From positions 806,001-870,000 of the forward strand of contig CAVQVG010000007.1 in NCBI GenBank assembly GCA_963717125.1: a stretch of 64,000 bases of DNA, in the 5' to 3' direction. The position numbers were made by a program, and so were the translations under genes. Below, in pieces: positions 24,786 to 33,196 of this stretch. The notes under the pieces are model-generated. The model was given only the letters and a program-made list of their open reading frames with translations. It did not search any database and was not told where the DNA came from. Source of the stretch: RYN-230 sp963717125 (GTDB lineage Bacteria > Actinomycetota > Actinomycetes > Streptosporangiales > Streptosporangiaceae). The stretch's first letter is position 1. Every line of letters begins with the position of its first letter.

Positions 24786-25451
24786 GTGGACGTGGCACAA
24801 CGCCAGCTGAGCGATCAGATCGACGACGCGACGCAGCGGCTGCTGGGCACGGCCCGGGTCATCGCCGAGCCGGAGCTGCGCGCGCCGTCCCTGCTGCCCG
24901 GCTGGACCCGGGCGCACGTGCTCGCCCACCTGGCCCGGGGCGCCGACGCGATGCGCCACCTGCTGGTCGGGGTGCGAGCCGGGGAGGACCATCCCGCCTA
25001 CGCCAGCGCCGCCGCCCGCGACGCCGGCATCGAGCAGGGCACGAAACTGAAGCCGGTCGAGCTGGTGGCGGACGTGGCCGGCGCGGCGATGGCGTTCCGC
25101 ACCCTGACCCGGCAGCTCTCCGGCGACGCCTGGCAGTACCAGGTGCACATTCTCGGCTCGGCCCGGTTCCCGGCCGGGCAGCTGCTGATCCGGCGGCTGG
25201 TGGAGGTCGAGCTGCACCACTGTGATCTCGGCCTCGGTTACACCCCGGCCGACTGGCCGGCCGCGTTCGCCAGCATGGACCTCGCCGAGCCGATGCTCTC
25301 CCAGCGCCAGGACCGCCTGGCCCGCGCCAAAGGGGCGCGCCCCGCGCCGAAGGGGGGCGCCGCCGACTGGACTGAGGAGCGCGGAGCGAGGAACGAGCGA
25401 CAAGCGACGAGGGAAGGCGGCGGGTCCAAGCCCCCCGGAGGCGCAAAGTAG
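24786..25451 (+). CDS. mycothiol-dependent maleylpyruvate isomerase-like protein, altered C-terminus
   Basis: The first 183 residues are the DinB-like MDMPI domain: LPGWTRAHVLAHLARGADAM near 37-56 with the metal histidines, and VEVELHHCDLGLGY near 140-153 with the third. The family usually continues with a second domain of 40-60 residues. Here, after QDRLARAKGA, the frame runs into the intergenic repeat at 25326-25522 and translates it (APKGGAADWTEERGARNER). The repeat thus seems to have replaced the real C-terminus. GTG start. Confidence 0.8.
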   Translation: MDVAQRQLSDQIDDATQRLLGTARVIAEPELRAPSLLPGWTRAHVLAHLARGADAMRHLLVGVRAGEDHPAYASAAARDAGIEQGTKLKPVELVADVAGAAMAFRTLTRQLSGDAWQYQVHILGSARFPAGQLLIRRLVEVELHHCDLGLGYTPADWPAAFASMDLAEPMLSQRQDRLARAKGARPAPKGGAADWTEERGARNERQATREGGGSKPPGGAK

Positions 25452-25522
25452 CAGAGCACGAGCGACCGAGCGACGAGGGAAGGCGGCGGGTAAAAGCGCC
25501 CCCGGAGGCGCAAAGAAGCACT
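25326..25522 (+). repeat. modular intergenic repeat, copy A
   Basis: Built of three modules. One carries GCCGACTGGACTGAGGAGC, one carries GAGCGAC..CGACGAGGGAAGG then CGGCGGGT (seen twice), one is CCCCCGGAGGCGCAAAG (seen twice). The first and second modules contain arms that can pair in copies B and C (CCGCCGACT/AGTCGGCGG; one mismatch here). Related copies lie at 26098-26350 and 61481-61611, all in the same orientation. Confidence 0.85.
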
Positions 25523-25549
25523 GTCGGTGGCCGCGCGTAGACAGGGACC

Positions 25550-26080
25550 ATGAAGTGGTCAGAGATAGCGGACCGGGAGCCCAAGCTCGGCGCGATCGCC
25601 ACTGAGCGGCTGATCCAGCCGGGGGTGCTGCTCGTCGGCACGACCCGGCGGGACGGGTCAGCCCGGATCAGCGGCGTGGAGCCCCTGGTCATGGACGGCG
25701 AGCTGTGGCTGTCCATGATGCGCGGCTCAGCCAAGGCCCATGATCTGGCCCGGGATCCGCGGATCGTGCTGCACAGCATCGTCACCAGCCCGGAAGCCGC
25801 GCCGGAGGTCAAGGTGCGCGGCACGGTGCGCACCGAGACCAGCCAGCTCACCCACCAGCAGTACGCGGATGCGGCCGCCGCGGAGCTCGGCTGGCGGCCG
25901 GTGCCCGGCGAGTTCACCCTGTTCGCCGTGGACGTCGGCGACGTCACCTACATCGGGTACGACGCGGCGACCGGCAGCCAGCACGTGGCCCGCTGGCCGG
26001 CAGGTGAGGAATACCTCCGCCCGGCGACCACCCCGACAACCCTGGGGCCACGCGAGCCGGTGCGCCGCGTGCTCGGCTGA
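25550..26080 (+). CDS. pyridoxamine-5'-phosphate oxidase family protein
   Basis: 176 residues, split beta-barrel. VLLVGTTRRDGSARISGVEP near 28-47 and LWLSMMRGSAKAHDLARDPR near 54-73 fit FMN-binding strands; GDVTYIGYD follows near 131. Length and pattern match actinomycete general-stress/PPOX proteins. The ATG start has ACAGGGACC upstream, a weak site. It lies between repeat copies A and B. Confidence 0.87.
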   Translation: MKWSEIADREPKLGAIATERLIQPGVLLVGTTRRDGSARISGVEPLVMDGELWLSMMRGSAKAHDLARDPRIVLHSIVTSPEAAPEVKVRGTVRTETSQLTHQQYADAAAAELGWRPVPGEFTLFAVDVGDVTYIGYDAATGSQHVARWPAGEEYLRPATTPTTLGPREPVRRVLG

Positions 26081-26097
26081 GCCGCGCCGCCCGCCCA

Positions 26098-26350
26098 GCC
26101 CGCACCGAAGGGGGCGCGCCGCCGACTGGACTGACGCGCCAAAGGGGGGCGCCGCCGACTGGACTGAGGAGCGCGGAGCGAGGAACGAGCGACAAACGAC
26201 GAGGGGAAGTCGGCGGGTACAAGCCCCCCGGAGGCGCAAAGCAGCAGAGCACGAGCGACCGAGCGACGAGGGAAGGCGGCGGGTTAAGCGCCCCGGAGGC
26301 GCAAGGAAGCAGAGCGGCGGACAAAGCGCCCCCGGAGGCGCAAGGGAACA
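26098..26350 (+). repeat. modular intergenic repeat, copy B
   Basis: Largest copy. Two first modules in tandem (26102-26134, 26138-26170), two second modules (26167-26217, 26247-26284) and three of the GGAGGCGCAA modules (to 26344). The perfect nine-base arms CCGCCGACT and AGTCGGCGG flank the GAGCGAC module. It fills the gap between convergent genes, where a terminator is expected. Confidence 0.85.
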
Positions 26351-26355
26351 GGGCG

Positions 26356-26730
26356 TCACTGCGTCCACGGCGGGCTGATCCAGGAGCCGTCCGGCAGCAC
26401 GCCGAGCAGGCCGACGCTGGTGGTGACCCACGCGGTGGCTGGCTCTTCAGCCGGGTTGTCCACCCCGAACTGGGCGCCCGCCGGGACCAGGATCACGTCG
26501 CCCGCGGCCGCCTCCTCGGCCTGACCGTCCAGGCTGACCTGGACGGTCCCGCTGAGCACATACAGCACCTCCTCGCGGGATACGCGATGCCGGACGCCCT
26601 CGGTGTGCCCGGGGATCTCGATGTGCCAGGCGCACAGTTCCCGGCTGCCCCGGGTTGGGCTGGCGTAGGCGGTGAAGCTGGTGCCGTGCATCTCGTGCAC
26701 GGCGGCCTGGTCGGCGTGGATGACAGGCAC
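26356..26730 (-). CDS. cupin-domain protein
   Basis: 124 residues from GTG 26730, chosen because GAAGGAG lies 5 bases upstream. Cupin motif 1: HRVSREEVLYVLSGTVQV near 49-66; motif 2: GDVILVPAGAQFGVDNP near 77-93. Single domain, likely a small metal-binding regulator or enzyme. It diverges from a MarR gene across a gap with two operator-like sites, so the MarR protein probably controls it. Confidence 0.88.
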   Translation of the reverse strand: MPVIHADQAAVHEMHGTSFTAYASPTRGSRELCAWHIEIPGHTEGVRHRVSREEVLYVLSGTVQVSLDGQAEEAAAGDVILVPAGAQFGVDNPAEEPATAWVTTSVGLLGVLPDGSWISPPWTQ

Positions 26731-26751
26731 GGCTGGCTCCTTCAAAAATAG

Positions 26752-26785
26752 GCAAGTAGGTTGCTTATATGTTCAAGTAGCTTGC
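26752..26785. promoter_or_regulatory. tandem operator sites for the MarR regulator
   Basis: CAAGTAGGTTGC (26753-26764) and CAAGTAGCTTGC (26774-26785), spaced exactly 21 bases, two helical turns. The second contains the palindrome CAAG-TAG-CTTG. They lie between the divergent cupin and marR starts. Confidence 0.65.
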
Positions 26786-26806
26786 CTAATCTGTCAAGCT
26801 GGAGCG

Positions 26807-27253
26807 ATGCAGAACGACGACGCCCAGTCGCTGGCTTTCGGCCTGCTGGCGGCCAGCCGCGCCCTGGTCGACGGGGTCTCCGCCGGAGTCCGGGCGCGCG
26901 GTTTCGAGGACGTGCGCCCGGCACACGGGTTTGCCTTCACCCGGCTCTCGGCGGGCGGCGCCACCATTACCCAGCTGGCTGAGCACTTGGACGTGACCCG
27001 GCAGGCCGCGGCGCAACTCGTCGACGAGCTGATCGCCAAGGGCTACGTCGAGCGGTGCCCGCACCCGAGCGACGCCCGGGCCCGGCTGATCGTGCTCACC
27101 GCCAAGGGCTGGGCCTGCACCCGGGCCGCCGAGGCGGCCATCGCCGACACGCTCCGCCGCTGGGAAGCGACCCTGGGCCCGGAGCGCCTGCTCGGCCTCC
27201 GCGACGACCTGCTCCGCATCGCCCCCACCGGCCCGCTCCGCCCCACCTGGTGA
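26807..27253 (+). CDS. MarR family transcriptional regulator
   Basis: 148 residues, ATG 26807 with GGAG 2 bases before it. The winged helix covers about 45-105: ATITQLAEHLDVTRQAAAQL is the recognition helix-turn-helix, PSDARARLIVLTAKG is the wing. It probably represses itself and the divergent cupin gene through the two CAAGTAG sites. Confidence 0.92.
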   Translation: MQNDDAQSLAFGLLAASRALVDGVSAGVRARGFEDVRPAHGFAFTRLSAGGATITQLAEHLDVTRQAAAQLVDELIAKGYVERCPHPSDARARLIVLTAKGWACTRAAEAAIADTLRRWEATLGPERLLGLRDDLLRIAPTGPLRPTW

Positions 27254-27313
27254 TTGGTTCGGGCTGCTTCGTCCCGTCGCTGACCTGGCCGGGCCACGGG
27301 CCGCCGGGTAGCG

Positions 27314-28999
27314 TTGGCCGAGCGGGCGGGACGGGACAGGTGGTCAGCGTTGCGCACATGGGGGCCTTCCGGGGCGGCTGATGCGATCCGCCGGGCACAA
27401 GCCGTCTCGCAACTGGCCCGGCAGACCGGCTGCGGTCTGGACGAGGCAGCGGAGCGGCTCGCGCGGCCGATGACCCGGCGTGCGTTTCTCGGCGTGGCGG
27501 GTGCTGGCGCCGTCGCCGGAATGGCCGGGGCGCCCCGCCGCGCAGCACCGGCCGGCGCTGGCCGGAACGCACCGCGAGTCGTCGTCGTCGGCTCGGGAAT
27601 CGCCGGGCTGGGCTGTGCTTACCGGCTGAGGGCCAGGTATGGCATCGAGGCGGAGGTCTACGAGTACAACACCGTGCCGGGCGGCCGGATCAGGACGCTG
27701 CGCGATTACTTCGCCGACGGCCAGATCGTCGAGGAGCACGCCGAGTTCATCAATCCCGAGCACACCGCCACGCTGGCGCTGGCCAGGAGATTCGGCCTCC
27801 GGCTGGACAACACCGACAAGTCCCGGCCCGGGACCCATCCCGGCCGCGAAACAATGCGTTTCCACGCGCGCAAGTGGCCGCAGGCCGCGCTCAACCGCGA
27901 CTGGCACGAGTGGGGCTGGAAGCTGTTTCATCATGCCGCGTTCGTGACAGCGCCCTGGCCACAGCTGTACAACACGAACAACGCGGGTGGCCGCCGTTTC
28001 GACCACATGTCGGTGACCGAGTGGATCAATACCTACATCCCGGGTGGCGTCAAATCGGACTTCGGCGCCGTGTGCGTTGCGGCGGTACTTGACGAGTTCG
28101 GCGGCCCGGCCGATGAGACGTCCGCGCTCAACCTCGTGTACCTGCTGGGTCAGGACGCGAGCACCGCCAGTGGCGCCCAGCCGCACGGCGTCCCGCAGCT
28201 AGCCGGCGCGGACGAGAAGTGGCACATTCACGGCGGCAACGACCAGCTGATCACCGGCATCCTGGCACGGCTCCCGGCCGGGGTGCTGCACCTCGGCGAA
28301 CGGCTCGTCGCTATCCGGCCACGGCCGGGCGGCGGCTACCGGTGCAGCTTCGAGTGCGCCGGCACGACCCGCGACGTGACGGCCGATCACGTCGTCCTGG
28401 CCATTCCGTTCACCCTGCTCCGGTCGGTTGACCTGAGCCGGGTCGCTGTCGCGCCGCGGCACCGCAAGGCCATCAACGAGGAGCCGCTGGGCAGCAACTC
28501 GAAGATGTTCCTGCAGTTCTCCTCGCGAGTGTGGAACGCGGAAGGGATGACAGGGAACTGCTTCGATGATGGCGTGGTTCAGGGTGGCTGGGACGCGACG
28601 TCCTACCAGCCGGGCCGCGCGGGCATCCTGGCCGCATTGCCCGGCGGCGCGAACGCACTGGACTGGGGACGGCGATACGGCCTGACGACCCATTCCGGCG
28701 CACCGCCGGGGCACATGACCGACGCTTACCGGCACGACTTTGACGTGCTGTTCCCGCGCGTCGCCGCGGCGTTCAACGGGCGCGCGTACTTCGTGTGGTC
28801 ACCGGGTGACCCGCACATTCTCGGCGCCTACTCGTATCTGGCCGTCGGCCAGTTCACGGCGTTCAACGGCATCCAAGGCAGGCAGGAAGGCTCGCTGCAC
28901 TTCGCGGGCGAGCAGACCTCGGTGAACTACCAGGGCTACATCGAGGGAGCTCTGCGCAGCGGCTATCGCTGCGCCGCCGAAGTGGGCGCCAGCCGCTAG
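27314..28999 (+). CDS. flavin monoamine oxidase family protein, Tat-exported
   Basis: FAD-dependent amine oxidase of up to 561 residues. A twin-arginine signal MTRRAFLGVAGAGAVAG sits at 53-69, the dinucleotide motif VVVVGSGIAGLGCAYR near 90-105, PGGRIRT near 119 and the C-terminal FAD segment LHFAGEQTS near 530. The TTG at 27314 is the longest start; ATG 27470 at the Tat motif is a plausible shorter start, but related proteins often have the preceding helix (AQAVSQLARQTGCGLDEAAE). Substrate unknown. Confidence 0.88.
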   Translation: MAERAGRDRWSALRTWGPSGAADAIRRAQAVSQLARQTGCGLDEAAERLARPMTRRAFLGVAGAGAVAGMAGAPRRAAPAGAGRNAPRVVVVGSGIAGLGCAYRLRARYGIEAEVYEYNTVPGGRIRTLRDYFADGQIVEEHAEFINPEHTATLALARRFGLRLDNTDKSRPGTHPGRETMRFHARKWPQAALNRDWHEWGWKLFHHAAFVTAPWPQLYNTNNAGGRRFDHMSVTEWINTYIPGGVKSDFGAVCVAAVLDEFGGPADETSALNLVYLLGQDASTASGAQPHGVPQLAGADEKWHIHGGNDQLITGILARLPAGVLHLGERLVAIRPRPGGGYRCSFECAGTTRDVTADHVVLAIPFTLLRSVDLSRVAVAPRHRKAINEEPLGSNSKMFLQFSSRVWNAEGMTGNCFDDGVVQGGWDATSYQPGRAGILAALPGGANALDWGRRYGLTTHSGAPPGHMTDAYRHDFDVLFPRVAAAFNGRAYFVWSPGDPHILGAYSYLAVGQFTAFNGIQGRQEGSLHFAGEQTSVNYQGYIEGALRSGYRCAAEVGASR

Positions 29000-29508
29000 C
29001 CCGCCGTAGCGGACGCGCTGACCTGCACCGGGTGGGCCAGCGTCTGGTAGACCACGCAGTACCGTTCGGTCAGCCGGAGCAGCGTCGCCAGCTGTTCCGC
29101 ACTGGCCTCAGTCTCTAGCTCGAAGGCCAGCCGGATGGCGCTGAACCCGACCGGCGCGTCCTTGGCCACCCCCAGGGTGCCGCGGAAGTCCAGGTCACCC
29201 TCGGCGCGCACGGTCCCGCCGGGCACCGGTATCTCCAGCGACGTCGCCACCGCCCGCAGCGTGACCCCGGCACAGGCGACCAGTGCCTGCAGCAGCATGT
29301 CCCCGGAGCAGGCCAGTGACCCGTCGCCGCCGGTGGCCGGGTGCAGGCCCGCCTCGGTGAGCGCCTGGCCGGTGGCCACTGAGCAGCTGATGCCCTCGTC
29401 ACCCAGTTCGCCGCTGGCCCGGAGGGTGATGACCGCCTGTCGCGGGTCCTCCCGGTAGGCGTCCTTCAACGGCTGCTGCACGGCACGCAGGCTGGTGCTG
29501 TCCACCAT
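28996..29508 (-). CDS. OsmC family protein
   Basis: 170 residues from ATG 29508 (AGGAAAGGGG upstream). The two redox cysteines are in LVACAGVTLRAV near 79 and ERYCVVYQTL near 148. Such proteins reduce organic hydroperoxides or detoxify electrophiles. HPATGGDGSLACSGDMLLQA in the middle is typical of the actinomycete branch. Its last four bases overlap the end of the convergent oxidase gene. Confidence 0.9.
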   Translation of the reverse strand: MVDSTSLRAVQQPLKDAYREDPRQAVITLRASGELGDEGISCSVATGQALTEAGLHPATGGDGSLACSGDMLLQALVACAGVTLRAVATSLEIPVPGGTVRAEGDLDFRGTLGVAKDAPVGFSAIRLAFELETEASAEQLATLLRLTERYCVVYQTLAHPVQVSASATAG

Positions 29509-29539
29509 GGTCCCCTTTCCTGGAGCTTCGCCCACGAGG

Positions 29540-29938
29540 CTAATCCGGCCAGTAGGAGGCCGGTGGCTGCAGGGCGCAGAACTCGTTGCCGTCCGGGTCG
29601 GCCAGCACGTGCCAGCGCCAGCCCGATTCGACTACCGGTTCGGCGCTGAGCACCCGCGCGCCCAGCCCGGTGAGCCGGTCCACCTCAGCGTCCAGGTCCC
29701 GGGTGCGCAGGTCCAGGTGCACCCGGTTCTTGCCCTGCTTGGCGTCAGGCACCCGCTGCAGCAGGATCTCCGCGCCGGCCCCAGCCGCGGGCAGCAGGCT
29801 GAGGTAGCGGTCGCCGCCGTCCCCCTCCCGGACGTAGCCAAGCGCGGCCGACCAGAACTCCGCGGCCCGGTCCAGGCTGGCCACGTCGATCACGATCACC
29901 AGATCACCGCGCAGGTACGAGTGCGGCGTATGGCTCAT
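29540..29938 (-). CDS. VOC (glyoxalase/bleomycin-resistance fold) protein
   Basis: 132 residues from ATG 29938. Two beta-alpha-beta-beta-beta units: VIVIDVASLDRAAEFWSAAL near 15-34 and VHLDLRTRDLDAEVDRLTGL near 73-92, ending WHVLADPDGNEFCALQPP. Substrate unknown; many are metal-dependent lyases or dioxygenases. It follows the OsmC start by 31 bases in the opposite order on the same strand, so the two may be co-transcribed. Confidence 0.9.
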   Translation of the reverse strand: MSHTPHSYLRGDLVIVIDVASLDRAAEFWSAALGYVREGDGGDRYLSLLPAAGAGAEILLQRVPDAKQGKNRVHLDLRTRDLDAEVDRLTGLGARVLSAEPVVESGWRWHVLADPDGNEFCALQPPASYWPD

Positions 29939-30080
29939 CCCCCAATTCTCCCCCGGACCCCGATCAGCGGCGAATAATCGGACGTGCTGGAGCGCCTCGG
30001 CAAGGACACGCCCGGCCCGGGCTGAGCGCAAATCGCACCCTGAGACCCCAGTGCGCCCCGCCGGCGCCGAGCCAGTAGCA

Positions 30081-30096
30081 GTAGTTTTACAACTAC
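30081..30096. promoter_or_regulatory. perfect palindrome upstream of capA-like gene
   Basis: GTAGTT-TTAC-AACTAC, arms of six bases, AT-rich against its surroundings, 41 bases before the GTG of the CapA-like gene. Looks like an operator; the regulator is unknown. Confidence 0.45.
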
Positions 30097-30136
30097 GGTC
30101 AGTGACGATGACCGGGGTGGCGCGTAGGCTGGCCGC

Positions 30137-31228
30137 GTGCTGAACCGGCGGATGCGGGTCATCGTCCCTAGCATCCTGGCGCTGTTGCTGGCGGCCTGCA
30201 CGGCGACCGGCCAGACGCCGGACGCTGTCTCGACCCCGGCCCGGACGGCCGCGCACCCGGCGAGCGCGGCGGCCACCGGCACCCCAACGGCCGCGGGCCG
30301 CCCGGCGGGCACGGTCACGCTGGCCTTCGCCGGGGACGTGAACTTCGCCCGGCGCACGGCCCCGCTGCTCCGCGACCCGGCCACCGCGTTCGGCCCCATC
30401 TCCTCGGTGCTCAAATCGGCCGACTTCACCGCGCTGAACCTGGAGACCGCGGTCACCAGCCGCGGCACGCCGCAGCCCAAGACGTACCACTTCCGCACCC
30501 GGCCGACTGCGTTCACCGCGCTCCGTGACGGGGGCGTGGACCTGGTCACCATGGCCAACAACCACGTACTGGACTACGGCCGCGCCGGGCTGGCCGACAC
30601 CCTGGCCGCGGCCCAGGCGGCGCACTTCCCCTACGTGGGCATCGGGCGCAACGCCGCCGCCGCCTGGGCGCCGTACCTCACCACCGTCAACGGGGTGCGG
30701 ATCGCGATCATCGGAGTCTCCCAGGTGGCCGAGCTCGCGTCGTCCTGGGTGGCCACCGGCACCCGGCCGGGCGAGGCCAACGCGATCAACCAGCGCCGCA
30801 CCCTGGCCGCGGTGCGCGCGGCGAAGCAGCTGGCCAGCGTGGTGATCGTGTTCATGCACTGGGGCACCGAGGGCGAGGCCTGCCCGGACCCGAATCAGCT
30901 GGCCCTGGCCCCGAAGCTGGCCGCCGCGGGGGCCAGCATCATCGTCGGCGCGCACGCGCACATGCTGCAGGGGTCGGGGTGGCTCGGGCACACGTTCGTG
31001 GCCTACGGCATGGGCAACTTCCTGTGGTGGGAGCGCTCTTACAGCACGGCCACCGGGGTGCTGGAACTCACCCTGCACCCGCACCACCCGCTGACCGCGC
31101 GGTTCATCCCCGCGACCGTGTCCCGCACCGGCCAGCCCATCGTCGACCGCGGCGCGCGGGCGCGGCAGGCCGCGGCCTATTACGCGAGCCTGCGCGGCTG
31201 CGCCCAGCTGGCCGCGCACCCGTCCTGA
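30137..31228 (+). CDS. CapA family lipoprotein
   Basis: 363 residues, GTG start. Signal peptide with lipobox LLAAC at 17-21, so probably a lipoprotein. The CapA/PgsA metallophosphatase-like domain follows: LAFAGDVNFARR near 63, ALNLETAV near 99, MANNHVLDYG near 139, FMHWGTEG near 239, GAHAHMLQG near 278. CapA-type proteins take part in polyglutamate or capsule handling, but stand-alone lipoproteins like this one are uncharacterised. Confidence 0.92.
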   Translation: MLNRRMRVIVPSILALLLAACTATGQTPDAVSTPARTAAHPASAAATGTPTAAGRPAGTVTLAFAGDVNFARRTAPLLRDPATAFGPISSVLKSADFTALNLETAVTSRGTPQPKTYHFRTRPTAFTALRDGGVDLVTMANNHVLDYGRAGLADTLAAAQAAHFPYVGIGRNAAAAWAPYLTTVNGVRIAIIGVSQVAELASSWVATGTRPGEANAINQRRTLAAVRAAKQLASVVIVFMHWGTEGEACPDPNQLALAPKLAAAGASIIVGAHAHMLQGSGWLGHTFVAYGMGNFLWWERSYSTATGVLELTLHPHHPLTARFIPATVSRTGQPIVDRGARARQAAAYYASLRGCAQLAAHPS

Positions 31229-31278
31229 CCGCCCTTTATTGCCGTGCCGCGGGCCGGGCGGCTCCGTAGGGTGGGGGC

Positions 31279-32265
31279 GTGCAGCACCCGCCGGACGACA
31301 TCGGCGAGCGGGACCTGGCCCGGGCGCTGGCCGACGGCTGGGGGCTGGCGCCCGCCGGGCTGCGCTACGCCGCGGTGGGCTTCGGCGATCACCACTGGGA
31401 GCTGACCGACACGTCCGGCGGCCGCTGGTTCGTCACGGTGGCCGGCCTGGCCGGTGGCTGGCGCGGCACCGGCCCCGCCGAGGGCCTGGCCGACTTGCGC
31501 GCCGCGCTGGGCACCGTAACCGCGCTGCACCAGGCGGGCCTGGACTTCGCGGTGGCACCGGTGCCGACCCAGGCCGGCCAGCCGCTGGTCCCGCTCGGCC
31601 CCGGCCACGCGGTGACCGTGTTCCCGTGGCTGGACGGCGAGGCCGGCGACTTCGCCGAGCCGCTGCCCGCCTGCGACCGGCTTACCCTCATCACCCTCCT
31701 GGCTACCCTGCATAACGCAACTCGGGTGGCCGGTGCCGGCGCCCCGGTGCGCGGTCCCGAGCTGGCCGACCGGGCTGACCTGGTCGCCGCGCTGGGTGAC
31801 CTCGGCCAGTCGTGGCTGGGCGGCCCGTACGGCGAGCCCGCCCGGCGGCTCCTCGCCGAGCACGCAGCCGTCCTGGACCGCGCCCTGGCCCGCTTCGATG
31901 GGCTGATCGACCAGGCGGGGCGCACCGGGCCGCCGGTGCTGACCCACGGCGAGCCGCATCCGGGCAACATCGTCCGCGGCCGGTCCGGCGCGCTGCACCT
32001 GATCGACTGGGACACGGCCGGCCTGGCCTGGCCCGAACGTGACCTGTGGGACGTGGCCGAGCCCGGCTCGGCCGAGGCCGCGCACTACACCGAGCTGACC
32101 GGGCACCCGGTCAGCCGCGTCGCGGCCGAGGCGTACCGGATCCGCTGGGCCCTGGACGACATCCGGCTGGCCGTGCGCGACTTCCGCCGCCCGCACGAGC
32201 GCACCCCGGACACCGAGCTGACCTGGACGACGCTCCGCGAGGAGCTGGGCAGGATCGCTGACTGA
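31279..32265 (+). CDS. aminoglycoside phosphotransferase-like kinase
   Basis: 328 residues, GTG start. LTHGEPHPGNIV near 221-232 is the catalytic loop with glutamate replacing the usual aspartate after HG, and LIDWDTAGLAWPERDLW near 240-256 supplies the metal ligands. Related to spectinomycin phosphotransferase- and homoserine kinase II-like proteins. Resistance function is not established. Follows capA by 50 bases. Confidence 0.9.
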   Translation: MQHPPDDIGERDLARALADGWGLAPAGLRYAAVGFGDHHWELTDTSGGRWFVTVAGLAGGWRGTGPAEGLADLRAALGTVTALHQAGLDFAVAPVPTQAGQPLVPLGPGHAVTVFPWLDGEAGDFAEPLPACDRLTLITLLATLHNATRVAGAGAPVRGPELADRADLVAALGDLGQSWLGGPYGEPARRLLAEHAAVLDRALARFDGLIDQAGRTGPPVLTHGEPHPGNIVRGRSGALHLIDWDTAGLAWPERDLWDVAEPGSAEAAHYTELTGHPVSRVAAEAYRIRWALDDIRLAVRDFRRPHERTPDTELTWTTLREELGRIAD

Positions 32266-32293
32266 GCTGGCCTGCTCACCCCGGCCCAGCCGG

Positions 32294-33103
32294 TCAGGCC
32301 GGCCACACGACCGGGAAAAGCGGATGGTCCATCGGCGCCCCGGCGAACAGCTCGGCGTCCAGCCGGTCGAACGGCGGTGAGGTACGCCAGGCGCGCGGCG
32401 CGTGCCGCACGTCCGCGGACAGGTAGCGCAGCGACAGCACCCGGCGCCGGGTGTCGTACGGGAAGCCGGGCGCGCCGTGCACGGTCAGGAAGTCGAAGAA
32501 GATCGCATCGCCGGGGGCCAGGCTGAACCGCCGGATGTCGTAGCCGTCCCGCCCGGCGTCGATATCCGGCAGCTCGGCCAGGGCGCCTTCGGGGAACCAG
32601 CGCGCCTCGGCGGTCAGGAACGTGCGCGGCATCAGCCACGGGCCGCGGTGCGTGCCCGCCACCAGTTCGAGGCAGCCGTCTTCCGGCACCGGGTCCACCG
32701 GGATCCACGCGCTGACCCCGTGCCCGTCCACGTTGTAGTACGGCTGATCCTGATGCCACGGGGTGCGCTGCCGGGTCCGGCCCTCCTTGACCAGCACGTG
32801 GTCGTGGTAGAAGCGGACCTCCGGGGTGGCCATCAGCGTGGCCGCGATCGCGGGCAGCCGGGAGCGCAGCGCCAGCTGGCCTATGTCGGACTGCTCCTGC
32901 CAGCGGCAGAAGTCCTCGGCGAACGCGCCGGGATCGTCCGCGCCGCTGGCCACCTGGGCCAGCGGGCCCGGGCTGGCCAGCACGGCGTCGATGGCGCGGG
33001 CCGCGGCCGCCAGTTCGCCGGCGTCCAGCACCGACCGGACGCACACCACGCCGTCCCGGGCAAAGTCCGCCGCCAGCCCGGCCGCCGCATCTACAGGGTC
33101 CAT
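32294..33103 (-). CDS. phytanoyl-CoA dioxygenase family protein
   Basis: 269 residues, Fe(II)/2-oxoglutarate oxygenase fold. Iron ligands are H and D in PWHQDQPYY near 116-124 and the distal histidine in LTVHGAPG near 212; the 2-oxoglutarate arginine is likely in the following DTRRRVLSLRY. FYHDHVLVKEG precedes the first iron motif. Substrate unknown. ATG start 33103. Confidence 0.93.
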   Translation of the reverse strand: MDPVDAAAGLAADFARDGVVCVRSVLDAGELAAAARAIDAVLASPGPLAQVASGADDPGAFAEDFCRWQEQSDIGQLALRSRLPAIAATLMATPEVRFYHDHVLVKEGRTRQRTPWHQDQPYYNVDGHGVSAWIPVDPVPEDGCLELVAGTHRGPWLMPRTFLTAEARWFPEGALAELPDIDAGRDGYDIRRFSLAPGDAIFFDFLTVHGAPGFPYDTRRRVLSLRYLSADVRHAPRAWRTSPPFDRLDAELFAGAPMDHPLFPVVWPA

Positions 33104-33129
33104 GGCGGCACCCTAACCATGGTCCGCAC

Positions 33130-33183
33130 CATCAGCGCGGTGCATTGTGCCTCGCCCGCGAGGTAAAAAGCACCGCGCTGATG
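33130..33183. terminator. nested perfect inverted repeats
   Basis: Outer arms CATCAGCGCGGTGC (33130-33143) and GCACCGCGCTGATG (33170-33183) pair perfectly over 14 bases; inner arms CCTCGC (33150-33155) and GCGAGG (33158-33163) form a second hairpin. It lies after the DUF1801 stop and before the PhyH gene, both leftward, so it could end one transcript or be an operator for the next. Confidence 0.6.
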
Positions 33184-33196
33184 AATGAGGTGCCGA

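Noticed and set aside
22743..25403. 886-residue frame on the minus strand
   Set aside because: Lies antisense to the S53 peptidase and isomerase-like genes, low complexity, and begins inside the intergenic repeat.
29540..31219. 559-residue minus-strand frame
   Set aside because: Only its last 132 residues (VOC protein from ATG 29938) are a real gene; the rest is antisense to the CapA-like gene.
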